A stretch of DNA of 44,489 bases from an uncultured Bulleidia sp. (GCA_934725105.1 CAKVBD010000018.1:1-44489); one strand, 5' to 3'. Counted from the stretch's first letter, positions 1 through 7,962 are shown. The notes: generated by a model from the letters alone, not told the origin. Translations and numbers: made by a program.

Positions 1-240
1 AAAGGATCCTCCTTGTGGACTCTATTGTCCTTCAGAAGATTCTTTTTTCATACCACGGTTTTATTTGACGCTTACGTATAAGAAGATTAGAAAATACCAG
101 AAGAGTCTGACAAAGGTTTGCTGAACTTCACACCATTTATCAAAGGAATTAAGCTAACTTCCATGTCTAATCTAACAGTTAAAGTATTTCATTGTGAAAA
201 CTGCAGAAAATTCATCATTGATGAAGATAACCTGCATTAA
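1..240 (+). pseudogene. 3' part of a DUF6487-like zinc-ribbon protein, apparently frameshifted
   Basis: The first 90 or so bases read in frame 2 as a protein segment (GLYCPSEDSFFIPRFYLTL and onward), and the next part reads in frame 1 and ends with KVFHCENCRKFIIDED and a TAA stop at 238-240. The two frames join without loss if one A is added to the A4 run at 91-94. The joined product resembles small zinc-ribbon proteins of the DUF6487 type, in which a C-terminal CxxC is followed by K-x-I-I-D. The N-terminus lies outside the window, so the usual first CxxC pair cannot be checked. It is either a decaying gene or a homopolymer sequencing error. The family assignment is from recalled pattern only. 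A terminator follows directly. Confidence 0.5.
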
Positions 241-246
241 CATGAC

Positions 247-273
247 AAAACCAGGCAAATTTGCCTGGTTTTT
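247..273. terminator. Bidirectional intrinsic terminator
   Basis: A perfect palindrome, AAACCAGGCAAA then its complement at 248-271, is followed by T residues on the plus strand and gives a U-tract on the minus strand as well. It separates the zinc-ribbon remnant on plus from the convergent end of the Gx-family gene on minus, and is the first terminator met downstream of tyrA. Confidence 0.85.
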
Positions 274-773
274 CATTTCTTTAAAGGTTTTACTCTTTCT
301 GAAGCTATCTTCGCAACAAAACCTGTAAATAATCCTGTTGGAATCGATAACAATAAGAAGTATGGAAGTATCACTGCGATATATCCTGTCATATAGAAGA
401 ACGCAACAACACAAACCTGACCAACAGAGTGTGCAATCGATGACATCACAGAAGTAAACATCAATGATGTTTTTAATTTATGCATAATGCATAAAACAAC
501 GCAGCTCAAGAATACGCCACCAAATGAGATCCAGAAGGAAGATCCAAAGATTCTTCCACTCATGAGATTACCAATCATAACTCTCATTATATTCACAACA
601 ATCATCTCTTTGACACCCAAGACCTGTATTGTTACCAAAGCAATGATATTTGCTAAGCCAATTCTGAATACGCCAAACATTGGAGGAATTGTTGCGGTTT
701 CAATCAGATTCAATGTAATTGCCATTGCACTTAACAAGGCAAGATATGTAAATCTTTTTGTTTTGTTATTCAT
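273..773 (-). CDS. Gx transporter family protein (heptaprenyl diphosphate synthase component I-like)
   Basis: This 166-residue integral membrane protein has about five hydrophobic segments and a motif-rich stretch (RIGLANIIALVTIQVLGVKE) typical of the family named 'heptaprenyl diphosphate synthase component I' or Gx transporter. Despite the old name, membrane topology suggests an ECF-S-like transport role rather than catalysis. I place the start at the MNNKTKRF methionine (773), because upstream in-frame codons lie inside the neighbouring NusG-domain gene, which it overlaps by 8 bp. That overlap implies translational coupling. In other Bacillota this family occurs with a NusG-domain-II protein near quinone or flavin electron-transfer genes (from memory); the substrate is unknown. 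Confidence 0.75.
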   Translation of the reverse strand: MNNKTKRFTYLALLSAMAITLNLIETATIPPMFGVFRIGLANIIALVTIQVLGVKEMIVVNIMRVMIGNLMSGRIFGSSFWISFGGVFLSCVVLCIMHKLKTSLMFTSVMSSIAHSVGQVCVVAFFYMTGYIAVILPYFLLLSIPTGLFTGFVAKIASERVKPLKK

Positions 774-1164
774 TGGATAAATAATTCTCCACCCATTCAC
801 TTGTTCCAATCATAATGTTATTTGGAATACAAGTAATTGGCATGAAACTACTACCATCATCCCAACCCATCTGTTCACAAGTATGGTTTGGACATTCTAC
901 GCTTCCAACATGCCATCTTCCATCTTTAACTTCAACGACCATTTCACCATAGTCACCTTTTACAGTGTATTCTCCATCAACACCAGAATCAAACCATTGT
1001 GCAACTTCATTCTTATGAATAATTGCTACCCATTCACCTTTCGGTTTCTCAGTTGGTGTTAAATTAGGATCTGTACTTTTTTTAGGAAAAAATCGCATTG
1101 CAATAATTCCAACAACCGCAATGACTGCGATTACAACTAATATTTTGATTTCTTTTTTCTTCAT
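766..1164 (-). CDS. NusG domain II-containing exported protein
   Basis: The 132-residue product has an N-terminal membrane segment (residues 7-24, a signal anchor after MKKKEIK), a short linker, then a beta-rich domain with the pattern VECPNHTC near residue 90, as seen in the NusG_II family of exported small proteins. The two cysteines in CPNHTC and the later ITCIPN cysteine are conserved-looking. It is not the transcription factor NusG, which lacks a membrane segment. It overlaps the Gx-family gene and follows tyrA by 35 bp. No Shine-Dalgarno sequence precedes the ATG; a TATAAT lies 9 nt upstream, so the gene may have its own near-leaderless transcript as well as read-through from the aromatic operon. 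Confidence 0.75.
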   Translation of the reverse strand: MKKKEIKILVVIAVIAVVGIIAMRFFPKKSTDPNLTPTEKPKGEWVAIIHKNEVAQWFDSGVDGEYTVKGDYGEMVVEVKDGRWHVGSVECPNHTCEQMGWDDGSSFMPITCIPNNIMIGTSEWVENYLSNE

Positions 1165-1173
1165 AACGTAAAG

Positions 1174-1179
1174 ATTATA
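1174..1179 (-). promoter_or_regulatory. Candidate -10 (TATAAT), near-leaderless promoter of the NusG-II gene
   Basis: On the minus strand TATAAT is followed by nine bases and then the ATG at 1164, and no Shine-Dalgarno sequence is present in the 35-bp gap after tyrA. Transcription would start about 3-5 nt before the start codon. The -35 region is poor. Confidence 0.4.
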
Positions 1180-1199
1180 TCATTGAAATCAAATAAATG

Positions 1200-2045
1200 T
1201 TATTTATTAAACTTTTTTCTTCTTTCTGTTGCGATAATCATCTTACTCTTCATTCCATCATAGTCTTCTGTCTCAATCATTTCTTTTAAACTCTCTAATG
1301 ATTGCTGAAAAGCTGTGATTTCATTTAAAAGATAATCTTTATTTTCCACAAACAGTTCTGGCCACATAGATTCATTGATTTCTGCGATTCTTGTCAGATC
1401 ACGGAAAGAATCCCCCGTATAATCCACCAGCTGTTCATTATCCGTCACATTCATCAAAGAAACCGCAATTACGTGTGTTAACTGTGATAAGAAGCCAATC
1501 ATCTTGTCATGTTCTTCTGCACTTAATTCACTGATTCTAGAAAAGCCAAGAATTTCTGCCAGCTGATATGCCGTAGCAATTGCTTCTTTTGTATTTTCTT
1601 TTGTTGGAACAATAATGAAATTCGCAGTTTCAAATTTCGAAGCATCCGCAAACAAAATACCTTTATATTCTTTCCCTGCCATTGGATGACAAGCAATAAA
1701 TTCAATATCTTCTCTTAAGATGGCATTGATATTTCCAATCACATTTCTTTTTACACCTGTAACATCAGATAAAAGTGCACCATGTTTGATATATTGCTGA
1801 TTCTCTTGGATCCATTTCACAAATGCATGTGGATACAGACAAGAAATCACAATATCTGCTTCTTTCACGATAGAAGGATCACTTCCACCTTTTATGATCC
1901 AACCTTTTTCTTTCGCATACGCAATGGATTCTTCATTGATATCCACACCAATACAGGAATATCCTTTCTGACTCAATCCTTCAACATAGCTTCCACCCAA
2001 TACACCAAGTCCAATGACCGCAAATACTGTATCCTTATTGATCAT
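1200..2045 (-). CDS. tyrA: Prephenate dehydrogenase
   Basis: TyrA oxidatively decarboxylates prephenate to 4-hydroxyphenylpyruvate with NAD(P)+, the committed step to tyrosine. The 281-residue protein begins with a Rossmann fold (VIGLGVLGGS, residues 10-19), then shows the family signatures HPMAGKE near residue 120 and an all-alpha dimerisation half with SQLTHVIAVSL. There is no chorismate mutase domain and no C-terminal ACT domain, so feedback by tyrosine would have to act elsewhere, for example at the DAHP synthase or by attenuation. The start overlaps the end of aroA by 11 bp. It is the last aromatic gene of the operon. Confidence 0.93.
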   Translation of the reverse strand: MINKDTVFAVIGLGVLGGSYVEGLSQKGYSCIGVDINEESIAYAKEKGWIIKGGSDPSIVKEADIVISCLYPHAFVKWIQENQQYIKHGALLSDVTGVKRNVIGNINAILREDIEFIACHPMAGKEYKGILFADASKFETANFIIVPTKENTKEAIATAYQLAEILGFSRISELSAEEHDKMIGFLSQLTHVIAVSLMNVTDNEQLVDYTGDSFRDLTRIAEINESMWPELFVENKDYLLNEITAFQQSLESLKEMIETEDYDGMKSKMIIATERRKKFNK

Positions 2046-3300
2046 AGCTAACTCCTAACTTCTTTAAATCCTCAAAAAACTTTGGATAACTCTTATTGAT
2101 TGCTTCACTTCCTGAAATTGTAATATCTTCAGAAAGACTCGCAAGCATACTCAAACACATCACAACTCTATGATCATTATGACCACACAATACAACAGAT
2201 TCCTTTAGTTTAGACGGGCCATTCACGACAACCGTTCCACCATCTGAATGAATATCACAGCCAAGCTTTCTCAGCTCTTCTTCCATTACACCAATACGAT
2301 CACTTTCCTTGATACGCAATCTTTCACAATGTGTAAAAGTTGTTGTACCTTCGCATTGCGTTGCTAAACAAAAAAGTGCTGGTCCTAAATCTGGACAATC
2401 CTGCAAGTCAATTTCAGTTCCATGGATCGTATCTGCACTCACACGATATCCACCATCAATTTCTTCAATGCCTGCACCCATTCTTTGTGCAATCTCCAGA
2501 ATCACATGATCTCCCTGATGCGAATCATGATTCACATTCAATATACGCAAAGGTGTCTTTTGAACCATGGCAAGTTCAATGAAGAAAGCCATTTGAGAAT
2601 CATCTCCTTCAACAGTACAGTCCATTGGCTGATAAACCTGGTTTCCTTTGATATAGATATCATTTCCCTGCATATCGCAAACAATCTTAGAACGCTGTAA
2701 TGCATCCAATGTCAATCTAACATATGATGCAGATTCAAATGGAGGAACAATATGGATTACACTGTCTTCTTTGCATAAAGGCAATGCAAATAGTAATCCA
2801 GAGATAAACTGTGAAGAAACATCACCATTCACCGTATATTCTCCACCTTGTAAAGGACCCTGCACATGCAGGAAAGATCCTTCTTTTTCAAACACAAGAT
2901 TCTTCTGCTGAAAAAGCTCTTCATATACAGATTGCGGTCGATCCATCAAACGGCCATGTCCTGTAAACGATGCTTTTTTTTCTAACAATGCTGCAAGCGG
3001 AATCAAGAATCGCAATGTACTTCCAGATTCATTACAATCCATAACAGCACCATCATATGCAAGCTTTCCACCAACGCCATGTACTAGAATACCTTCCTGC
3101 ACTCTTTCAAACTGCACACCTAAATGTGACAGCACATTCATTGTAGCTTCAGTATCTTTACTTTCACTGATTCCATGAATCAAAGAATCACCATCTGCCA
3201 ATGATGCAGTAATAAGTGCACGATGAGATAATGATTTTGAAGAAGGCAACGTAACACCTGCATCAATATTTGGTCTGGACTTATGAAAATGTGTATCCAT
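2035..3300 (-). CDS. aroA: 3-phosphoshikimate 1-carboxyvinyltransferase (EPSP synthase)
   Basis: It transfers enolpyruvyl from PEP to shikimate 3-phosphate, the sixth shikimate-pathway step. The 421-residue length is normal. LPSSKSLSHRALI at the N-terminus carries the catalytic Lys-Ser substrate-binding motif; CNESGSTLRFLIPLAA is the GTxxR-type loop (here SGSTLRF); the C-terminus has RIKESDRI and GHNDHRVVM, both family signatures. With a serine-type SGST loop rather than the GNAGT loop of class I enzymes it may be a class II-like enzyme with altered glyphosate sensitivity, which is inference only. The ATG is 2 bp after the stop of the DAHP synthase, so translation is probably coupled. Confidence 0.95.
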   Translation of the reverse strand: MDTHFHKSRPNIDAGVTLPSSKSLSHRALITASLADGDSLIHGISESKDTEATMNVLSHLGVQFERVQEGILVHGVGGKLAYDGAVMDCNESGSTLRFLIPLAALLEKKASFTGHGRLMDRPQSVYEELFQQKNLVFEKEGSFLHVQGPLQGGEYTVNGDVSSQFISGLLFALPLCKEDSVIHIVPPFESASYVRLTLDALQRSKIVCDMQGNDIYIKGNQVYQPMDCTVEGDDSQMAFFIELAMVQKTPLRILNVNHDSHQGDHVILEIAQRMGAGIEEIDGGYRVSADTIHGTEIDLQDCPDLGPALFCLATQCEGTTTFTHCERLRIKESDRIGVMEEELRKLGCDIHSDGGTVVVNGPSKLKESVVLCGHNDHRVVMCLSMLASLSEDITISGSEAINKSYPKFFEDLKKLGVSYDQ

Positions 3301-3302
3301 AC

Positions 3303-4319
3303 TTACATCTCTCTACCCATTGCATGTGCAATCAATTTACATTTATCAACAACTTCTTTAAACTTTTCTGGTTTCAAAGATTGTGCACCATCACTCCACG
3401 CTTCACTTGGATGATCATGCACTTCAATAATCAAGCCATCTGCCCCTGCAGCAACTGCAGCCATAGATACTGCTTCAATATATTTCCAGTCTCCCGTAGC
3501 ATGCGAAGGATCAATGACAATAGGTAAATGTGTCTTTTCCTTAATGATAGGAACAACAGCGAGATCTAATGTATTTCTTGTGTACTTTTCAAATGTGCGA
3601 ATGCCTCTTTCACAGAAAATAACATTTGGATCACCACTCGCCATAATGTATTCCGCAGACATGATCCAGTCTTCAATTGTTGCGGACATTCCACGTTTCA
3701 ATAAAACTGGCTTGTTTGTTTTACCAACTGCCTTCAAAAGATCAAAGTTCTGCATATTTCTAGCACCAATCTGAATCAGATCAACATTTTCAACAAATTC
3801 ATCGAGCTTATCAATACTCATCAATTCAGAAACAATTGGCAATCCCGTCTTTTCTCTAGCATGTACCATATCCTGAATTCCTTCAGATCCAAGACCCTGG
3901 AAAGCATATGGAGAAGTACGTGGTTTATATGCACCACCACGAATGATCTGTGCACCACATTCTTTCACTTCCTGACCAATACGGCAGATTTGATCATCCC
4001 CTTCTACAGAACAAGGACCACCCATCACAACAACAGGTTCATTCGCACCAATCTTCACGCCACTAACATCAACAACTGTATCCAATGGATGGAACATTCT
4101 ATTCGCAAGTTTATATGGTGCAGATACACGCGTTACATTCGCAACAAAACGCTGTGCTAAGATCTTGCTTTCATCAATATGTGCTGTATCACCAACTAAG
4201 CCCCATACATTAAATTCATCACCAATACTTTTATGAATCTGTAAACCTTTTTCTCTTAAATCTTTCTCTAAGCGCTCTAAATCTTTTTCTGATGCACTTT
4301 TCTTTACTGTAATAATCAT
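3303..4319 (-). CDS. aroF: 3-deoxy-7-phosphoheptulonate (DAHP) synthase, type I-beta with N-terminal ferredoxin-like domain
   Basis: This enzyme condenses PEP and erythrose 4-phosphate, entering the shikimate pathway. Residues 1-70 (beginning MIITVKKSASEKDLERLEKD) look like the ferredoxin-like regulatory domain that in Thermotoga-type enzymes binds Tyr or Phe. The TIM barrel follows with GGPCSVE near residue 100, RGGAYKPRTSPYAFQG, LLKRGMSATIEDW and IDPSHATGDW, all hallmark motifs. The length of 338 fits this two-domain class. The ribosome site AGAGGAGAAT precedes the ATG. The sensory domain makes this the likely allosteric control point of the cluster. The letter in aroF/aroG/aroH varies between species. 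Confidence 0.92.
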   Translation of the reverse strand: MIITVKKSASEKDLERLEKDLREKGLQIHKSIGDEFNVWGLVGDTAHIDESKILAQRFVANVTRVSAPYKLANRMFHPLDTVVDVSGVKIGANEPVVVMGGPCSVEGDDQICRIGQEVKECGAQIIRGGAYKPRTSPYAFQGLGSEGIQDMVHAREKTGLPIVSELMSIDKLDEFVENVDLIQIGARNMQNFDLLKAVGKTNKPVLLKRGMSATIEDWIMSAEYIMASGDPNVIFCERGIRTFEKYTRNTLDLAVVPIIKEKTHLPIVIDPSHATGDWKYIEAVSMAAVAAGADGLIIEVHDHPSEAWSDGAQSLKPEKFKEVVDKCKLIAHAMGREM

Positions 4320-4322
4320 TGC

Positions 4323-5561
4323 CTATTCTCCTCTAATACACGTTATTATCTTGTGTATGACATTTTCTATTGTTTCATTATTTTCAATCTGTATATCACT
4401 GTATTTCTCATACAATGGATATCGATCATCATACATTTTCTTGATGGCTTCTTCACTGGAAGAAAGTGGTCTAGAATCTGTTGGAAATAGATTGTGAAGA
4501 TCTCTTTTGATCCAGATCACAATTCCATTTTCACTTAAATAGCGCATCGTTTCTTTCTGTGTAATCACACCTCCACCACAAGAGATAATTTCACCTCCAG
4601 CTTCACGATGTTCTTTTGCCACTTCTGTTTCAATACGTCTAAAGTATGCTTCTCCTTTTGAAGCAAAACATTCTTTAATGGATGTACCAAGTTTCTTAAC
4701 GATTTCATCATCCATTTCAATTGCTTTTTTATGTGTTGCTTTCGCAAGAGAAGTACATACCGTTGTCTTTCCAGCCGTTGGCATACCAATCAATATAATA
4801 TTTCTTCTCGTATATAGAAGATCATTCATACATGGCTGAATCATAGATGCATCCATCTTCTGATGCAGGAACAATTCATCTGCCGCAAATGCCTGTCGAA
4901 CAAGCATTTCAAATCCACCTAATACTTTCATTCCCATGCACTTTGCTTCAAACTGCAGGCGCGTCATTAAGGGATTCGCAATAATATCAACAACTGTATT
5001 CACATTGGTAAAGCGAGCAATATCAATCACAGCTGCATCACAGTTTGGATACATGCCAATCGGTGTCGTATTTACAATCACTTCAAACTGTTTTTCATTT
5101 TCATACAATGTATCATATGTAATCACACCCTCTTTTTGATTTCTAGAAACAAGTGTGATATGTGCCTGCAGTTGATGCAACGCTTCACAAACAGCTTTTG
5201 ATGCACCACCTGTACCAAGCACTGCGACATGCTTATCTTTCACATCAACATGGTTCTGTACAAGCATTTCCATAAAGCCAATATAGTCTGTATTGTAGCC
5301 TTTCAGCTTTCCATTTTCATTAACAATACAATTCACCGCACCAATTCTCTTACAAGCTTCATCCATTGCATCAAGATACGGAATGACAGCCTGTTTATAA
5401 GGAATCGTTACATTCAATCCATCAAAATCTTTGCTTTTCAAAAATGCATCCAATGCATCTTCTTTCATTTCATACATCTCATATGGATGAGAAATAAAAT
5501 GACCATGGATTTCTTTTGACCAGCTATGTCCTAAAGGGTATCCAATTAATCCAAACTTCAT
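4323..5561 (-). CDS. Bifunctional shikimate dehydrogenase / shikimate kinase (AroE-AroK fusion)
   Basis: Residues 1 to about 262 are an AroE-type dehydrogenase: GYPLGHSWSKEIH binds shikimate, NVTIPYKQAV carries the catalytic lysine, GAVNCIVN and GYNTDYIGF are conserved, and VLGTGGASKAV is the NADP-binding loop. From about residue 270 the protein is an AroK-type kinase: LIGMPTAGKTTV is the P-loop, EMDDEI binds Mg and shikimate, FRRIETEV and ISCGGGVIT are substrate-binding motifs, and DSRPL sits in the lid. Steps 4 and 5 of the pathway are thus on one 412-residue chain. I choose the start at MKFGLIGYPLG because GGAG lies 7 nt upstream; it overlaps the aroC stop by four bases. No frame disturbance is seen at the junction. 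Confidence 0.93.
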   Translation of the reverse strand: MKFGLIGYPLGHSWSKEIHGHFISHPYEMYEMKEDALDAFLKSKDFDGLNVTIPYKQAVIPYLDAMDEACKRIGAVNCIVNENGKLKGYNTDYIGFMEMLVQNHVDVKDKHVAVLGTGGASKAVCEALHQLQAHITLVSRNQKEGVITYDTLYENEKQFEVIVNTTPIGMYPNCDAAVIDIARFTNVNTVVDIIANPLMTRLQFEAKCMGMKVLGGFEMLVRQAFAADELFLHQKMDASMIQPCMNDLLYTRRNIILIGMPTAGKTTVCTSLAKATHKKAIEMDDEIVKKLGTSIKECFASKGEAYFRRIETEVAKEHREAGGEIISCGGGVITQKETMRYLSENGIVIWIKRDLHNLFPTDSRPLSSSEEAIKKMYDDRYPLYEKYSDIQIENNETIENVIHKIITCIRGE

Positions 5562-6661
5562 CTTTCTTCTCCAAAATACATTGTGCCATGTCGTGTAATC
5601 AGTAAATCTACAAGTGTAATTGCACACATTGCATCTACAACAACTCTAGCGCGATGGATAATTGCAGGATCATGTCTGCCATGAATCTCAACTTCCACAT
5701 TTTCATGTGTTTTAAAATTCACTGTCTGTTGTTTCTGTGCAATGGAAGGTGTTGGTTTAAAGACTGTCTGGAAACGAATTGGCATGCCATTTGTGATACC
5801 GCCATTGATTCCACCATTATGATTTGTCACAGTTGTAACTTTGCCATCTTTCATTGTAAAAGCATCATTTGCTTTGGAACCATACATCGAAGCAAAATCA
5901 AATCCACTGCCAAACATAACACCTTTACATGCTGGAATAGAGAACAATGCATGAGAAAGCATAGACTCTACAGAATCAAATTCCGGTTCACCAACACCAG
6001 CATCCATACCAACAACTGCCGTATCTAAGATACCGCCAACAGAATCCTGTCTGTTTCTAGCATCATTGATCAACGCAATCATTGCCTGTCCTTTTTCATC
6101 ATCTAATGTTGAAAATGTTTTTCCATTACAGATTTCAATATCATGCAGAAGATCATTTTCATCAAATGGACGATCTGTAATATCCATCATGCGTGAAATA
6201 TGTGTACCAATTGAAATATTCTTTTCTTTTAGCATGCACATACAGATTGCTCCACACACAACAAGAGGTGCTGTTAATCTGCCAGAAAAATGACCACCGC
6301 CACTTGCATCTTCATTTCCGCGATATTTCATGTGTCCTGCATAGTCCGCATGCGAAGGACGTGCAATATTTTCTAAAGCATTATAGTCAGAAGAATGTAC
6401 GTTTTTATTCTGAATAAAGAAAGCAATTGGGGTTCCTTCAGTGACTCCATTTTTCACACCAGATACAAATTTTGGAATATCATCTTCTTTTCTGCCTGTA
6501 GAAATCGTACCTGCTGCCTTTCTTTGATTCACCATTCTAGAAATGATGTCCATATCAATTCTGACACCACTTGGTACACCATCCATGACTGCACCAATTG
6601 CAGTTCCATGAGATTCTCCAAACAATGTGACTGTTAAGTTATTTCCAAATGTATTTTTCAT
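5558..6661 (-). CDS. aroC: Chorismate synthase
   Basis: AroC eliminates phosphate from EPSP to give chorismate using reduced FMN. The 367-residue protein shows GESHG near the N-terminus, the RPSHADYAGHMKYRG family signature, GRLTAPLV, and a C-terminal GRHDP with the conserved arginine and aspartate. Its length matches monofunctional bacterial enzymes, so flavin reduction would come from another protein. It overlaps aroB by four bases (ATGA) upstream and the aroE-aroK fusion by four bases downstream, clear signs of a translationally coupled operon. Confidence 0.96.
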   Translation of the reverse strand: MKNTFGNNLTVTLFGESHGTAIGAVMDGVPSGVRIDMDIISRMVNQRKAAGTISTGRKEDDIPKFVSGVKNGVTEGTPIAFFIQNKNVHSSDYNALENIARPSHADYAGHMKYRGNEDASGGGHFSGRLTAPLVVCGAICMCMLKEKNISIGTHISRMMDITDRPFDENDLLHDIEICNGKTFSTLDDEKGQAMIALINDARNRQDSVGGILDTAVVGMDAGVGEPEFDSVESMLSHALFSIPACKGVMFGSGFDFASMYGSKANDAFTMKDGKVTTVTNHNGGINGGITNGMPIRFQTVFKPTPSIAQKQQTVNFKTHENVEVEIHGRHDPAIIHRARVVVDAMCAITLVDLLITRHGTMYFGEER

Positions 6662-7656
6662 AAACGCTCCCTGATTTTTTCATTTGACCAGTCTTCTACA
6701 TATCCCTTGCCAATTTCATCAACCTGAACAATCGAGATATGATCATGATCTGCCTTCTTATCATTCATCATTAACTGATATACTGCATCCGCATCATATT
6801 CACACGTCACAGGCAACTGTAGTCTTTCCAATACTTTCACAAGACGTTCTTTAATTTCCTTATTATTCAAGATCTTCAACATGCCAAGTCCAACACACTC
6901 ACCATGATAATATCCATCCATCCCAAAATAAGATTCCAGTCCATGACCATATGTATGTCCAAAGTTCAACAGCTTTCTTTCCCCTGTTTCTTTTTCATCA
7001 TGTTCGACTACATCTTTTTTGATATTTAAACAACGTGCAATAATTTCATCAAGATGATCAACATAATCATCTCTTTCAAAGATTTCAAACAGTTTCTCGT
7101 CTTTGATCAATCCCTCTTTGACTGCTTCTGCTAGACCATTATGGAAATGACGTGGTGTTAATGTAGATAATACTTCAGGATCTACAAGAACCATATCTGG
7201 CTGCCAGAACGCACCAACACAATTCTTTACACCATTGAAATCAATTGCGGTCTTTCCACCAATTGAAGAATCAATTTGAGATAAAGAAGTAGTAGGAATA
7301 TTGATATATGGAATCCCTCTCATATAGATTGCAGAAGCAAATCCAGCCATATCACCAACAACACCGCCACCCAATGCAATGACACTGTCTTTTCTAGATA
7401 CATGAGCTTTCTGCATTGCTTTTAAGATATCCTGCAACGTATCGAAGTTCTTGCTTGCTTCTCCATTTTTAAACACATACATCGAAGCAGATGGATATTG
7501 CTTTTGAAAAAGATTTCTCCACTGTTCTGGTACACCATCATCACTGATCAAGAATACCTTTCCACTTCTTCCAATATATTCTTTTGCTTGTTTTAAAATT
7601 CCTCTTTCAAGATAGATTGGATACGTTTTACTTTCTGCATGCATTTCAATTTTCAT
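6658..7656 (-). CDS. aroB: 3-dehydroquinate synthase
   Basis: AroB cyclises DAHP to 3-dehydroquinate using NAD+ and a divalent metal. The 332-residue chain contains ALGGGVVGDMAGF, PTTSLSQIDSSIGGKTAID and NFGHTYGHGLES, which hold the NAD-binding glycines, the substrate lysines and the metal-binding histidines. I start it at the MKIEMHAES methionine (7656) because AGAGGTAA sits 5 nt upstream; an earlier in-frame ATG at 7686 lies inside the leader hairpin and has no ribosome site. It is the first gene of the aromatic operon and stands behind the attenuator-like leader. Confidence 0.95.
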   Translation of the reverse strand: MKIEMHAESKTYPIYLERGILKQAKEYIGRSGKVFLISDDGVPEQWRNLFQKQYPSASMYVFKNGEASKNFDTLQDILKAMQKAHVSRKDSVIALGGGVVGDMAGFASAIYMRGIPYINIPTTSLSQIDSSIGGKTAIDFNGVKNCVGAFWQPDMVLVDPEVLSTLTPRHFHNGLAEAVKEGLIKDEKLFEIFERDDYVDHLDEIIARCLNIKKDVVEHDEKETGERKLLNFGHTYGHGLESYFGMDGYYHGECVGLGMLKILNNKEIKERLVKVLERLQLPVTCEYDADAVYQLMMNDKKADHDHISIVQVDEIGKGYVEDWSNEKIRERL

Positions 7657-7680
7657 ACTCTTACCTCTATATACAAATAA

Positions 7681-7773
7681 AGCCATATGGCATTATCCAT
7701 ATGGCTGTTCACGTACAACTTTTTTAGATAATGCCTATTCACAATAAAACGGGCAATTATCCATTACCCTCAT
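7681..7773 (-). promoter_or_regulatory. Candidate transcription attenuator upstream of aroB
   Basis: Read on the minus strand, four segments can pair in exclusive ways. Segment 1 is GGATAATTGCC (7762-7752) inside a short leader ORF; segment 2 is GGCATTATC (7735-7727) starting at the ORF's stop codon; segment 3 contains AGCCATATGG and GATAATGCC (7706-7689); segment 4 is CCATATGGCT (7690-7681). Pairings 1:2 (one bulge), 2:3 (9 perfect bp) and 3:4 (10 perfect bp, 6-nt loop) compete, and 3:4 is followed by TTATTTG, a weak U-tract. A separate stem GGGTAAT/ATTGCCC also covers the leader ORF. This is the geometry of a ribosome-mediated attenuator. That it terminates transcription is inferred. Confidence 0.55.
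7735..7773 (-). CDS. Putative leader peptide of the aromatic operon (12 codons)
   Basis: The minus-strand ORF encodes MRVMDNCPFYCE and then TAG. Adjacent Phe (TTT) and Tyr (TAT) codons stand 3-4 codons before the stop, and the stop overlaps the first base of pairing segment 2 of the leader. A ribosome stalled for charged Phe or Tyr tRNA would cover segment 1. The first ATG has only a weak AGG upstream; the internal ATG (7764) has GAGGG very close. Only one Phe and one Tyr codon is a modest sensor, and two Cys codons are also present, so the effector is uncertain. Confidence 0.4.
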   Translation of the reverse strand: MRVMDNCPFYCE

Positions 7774-7837
7774 TACCTAAAATAATAATAGAAATATTTA
7801 TTACTTACGACATTTTTCATAACTAACTCGCTTATTC

Positions 7838-7866
7838 ATCATACATTCTATATTTTGAAAATGCAA
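7838..7866 (-). promoter_or_regulatory. Promoter of the aromatic amino acid operon
   Basis: On the minus strand TTGCAT (7866-7861) and TATGAT (7843-7838) are separated by exactly 17 bp. Transcription would begin near 7831, giving a leader of about 175 nt ahead of aroB that contains the leader ORF and the alternative hairpins. Confidence 0.6.
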
Positions 7867-7935
7867 TCAAATTATGATGAAAATTGTTACATTCACAACA
7901 ATCAGTAAACACTTACACACTTTACTAGATTGTCA

Positions 7936-7944
7936 TGGTAGAAT
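7936..7944 (+). promoter_or_regulatory. Extended -10 promoter of the pseudokinase-like gene
   Basis: TG-G-TAGAAT forms an extended -10 element about 20 bp before the ATG at 7963. No good -35 is visible, which extended -10 promoters can tolerate. It is divergent from the aroB promoter; the 7687-7962 gap holds only these two promoters and the aro leader. Confidence 0.45.
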
Positions 7945-7962
7945 TTGAATAGAAAGTAATGA

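Noticed and set aside
7687..7930. T-box riboswitch before the aromatic operon
   Set aside because: I found no T-box consensus (UGGNACCGCG type) in the minus-strand leader; the structure is explained better by competing hairpins with a leader ORF.
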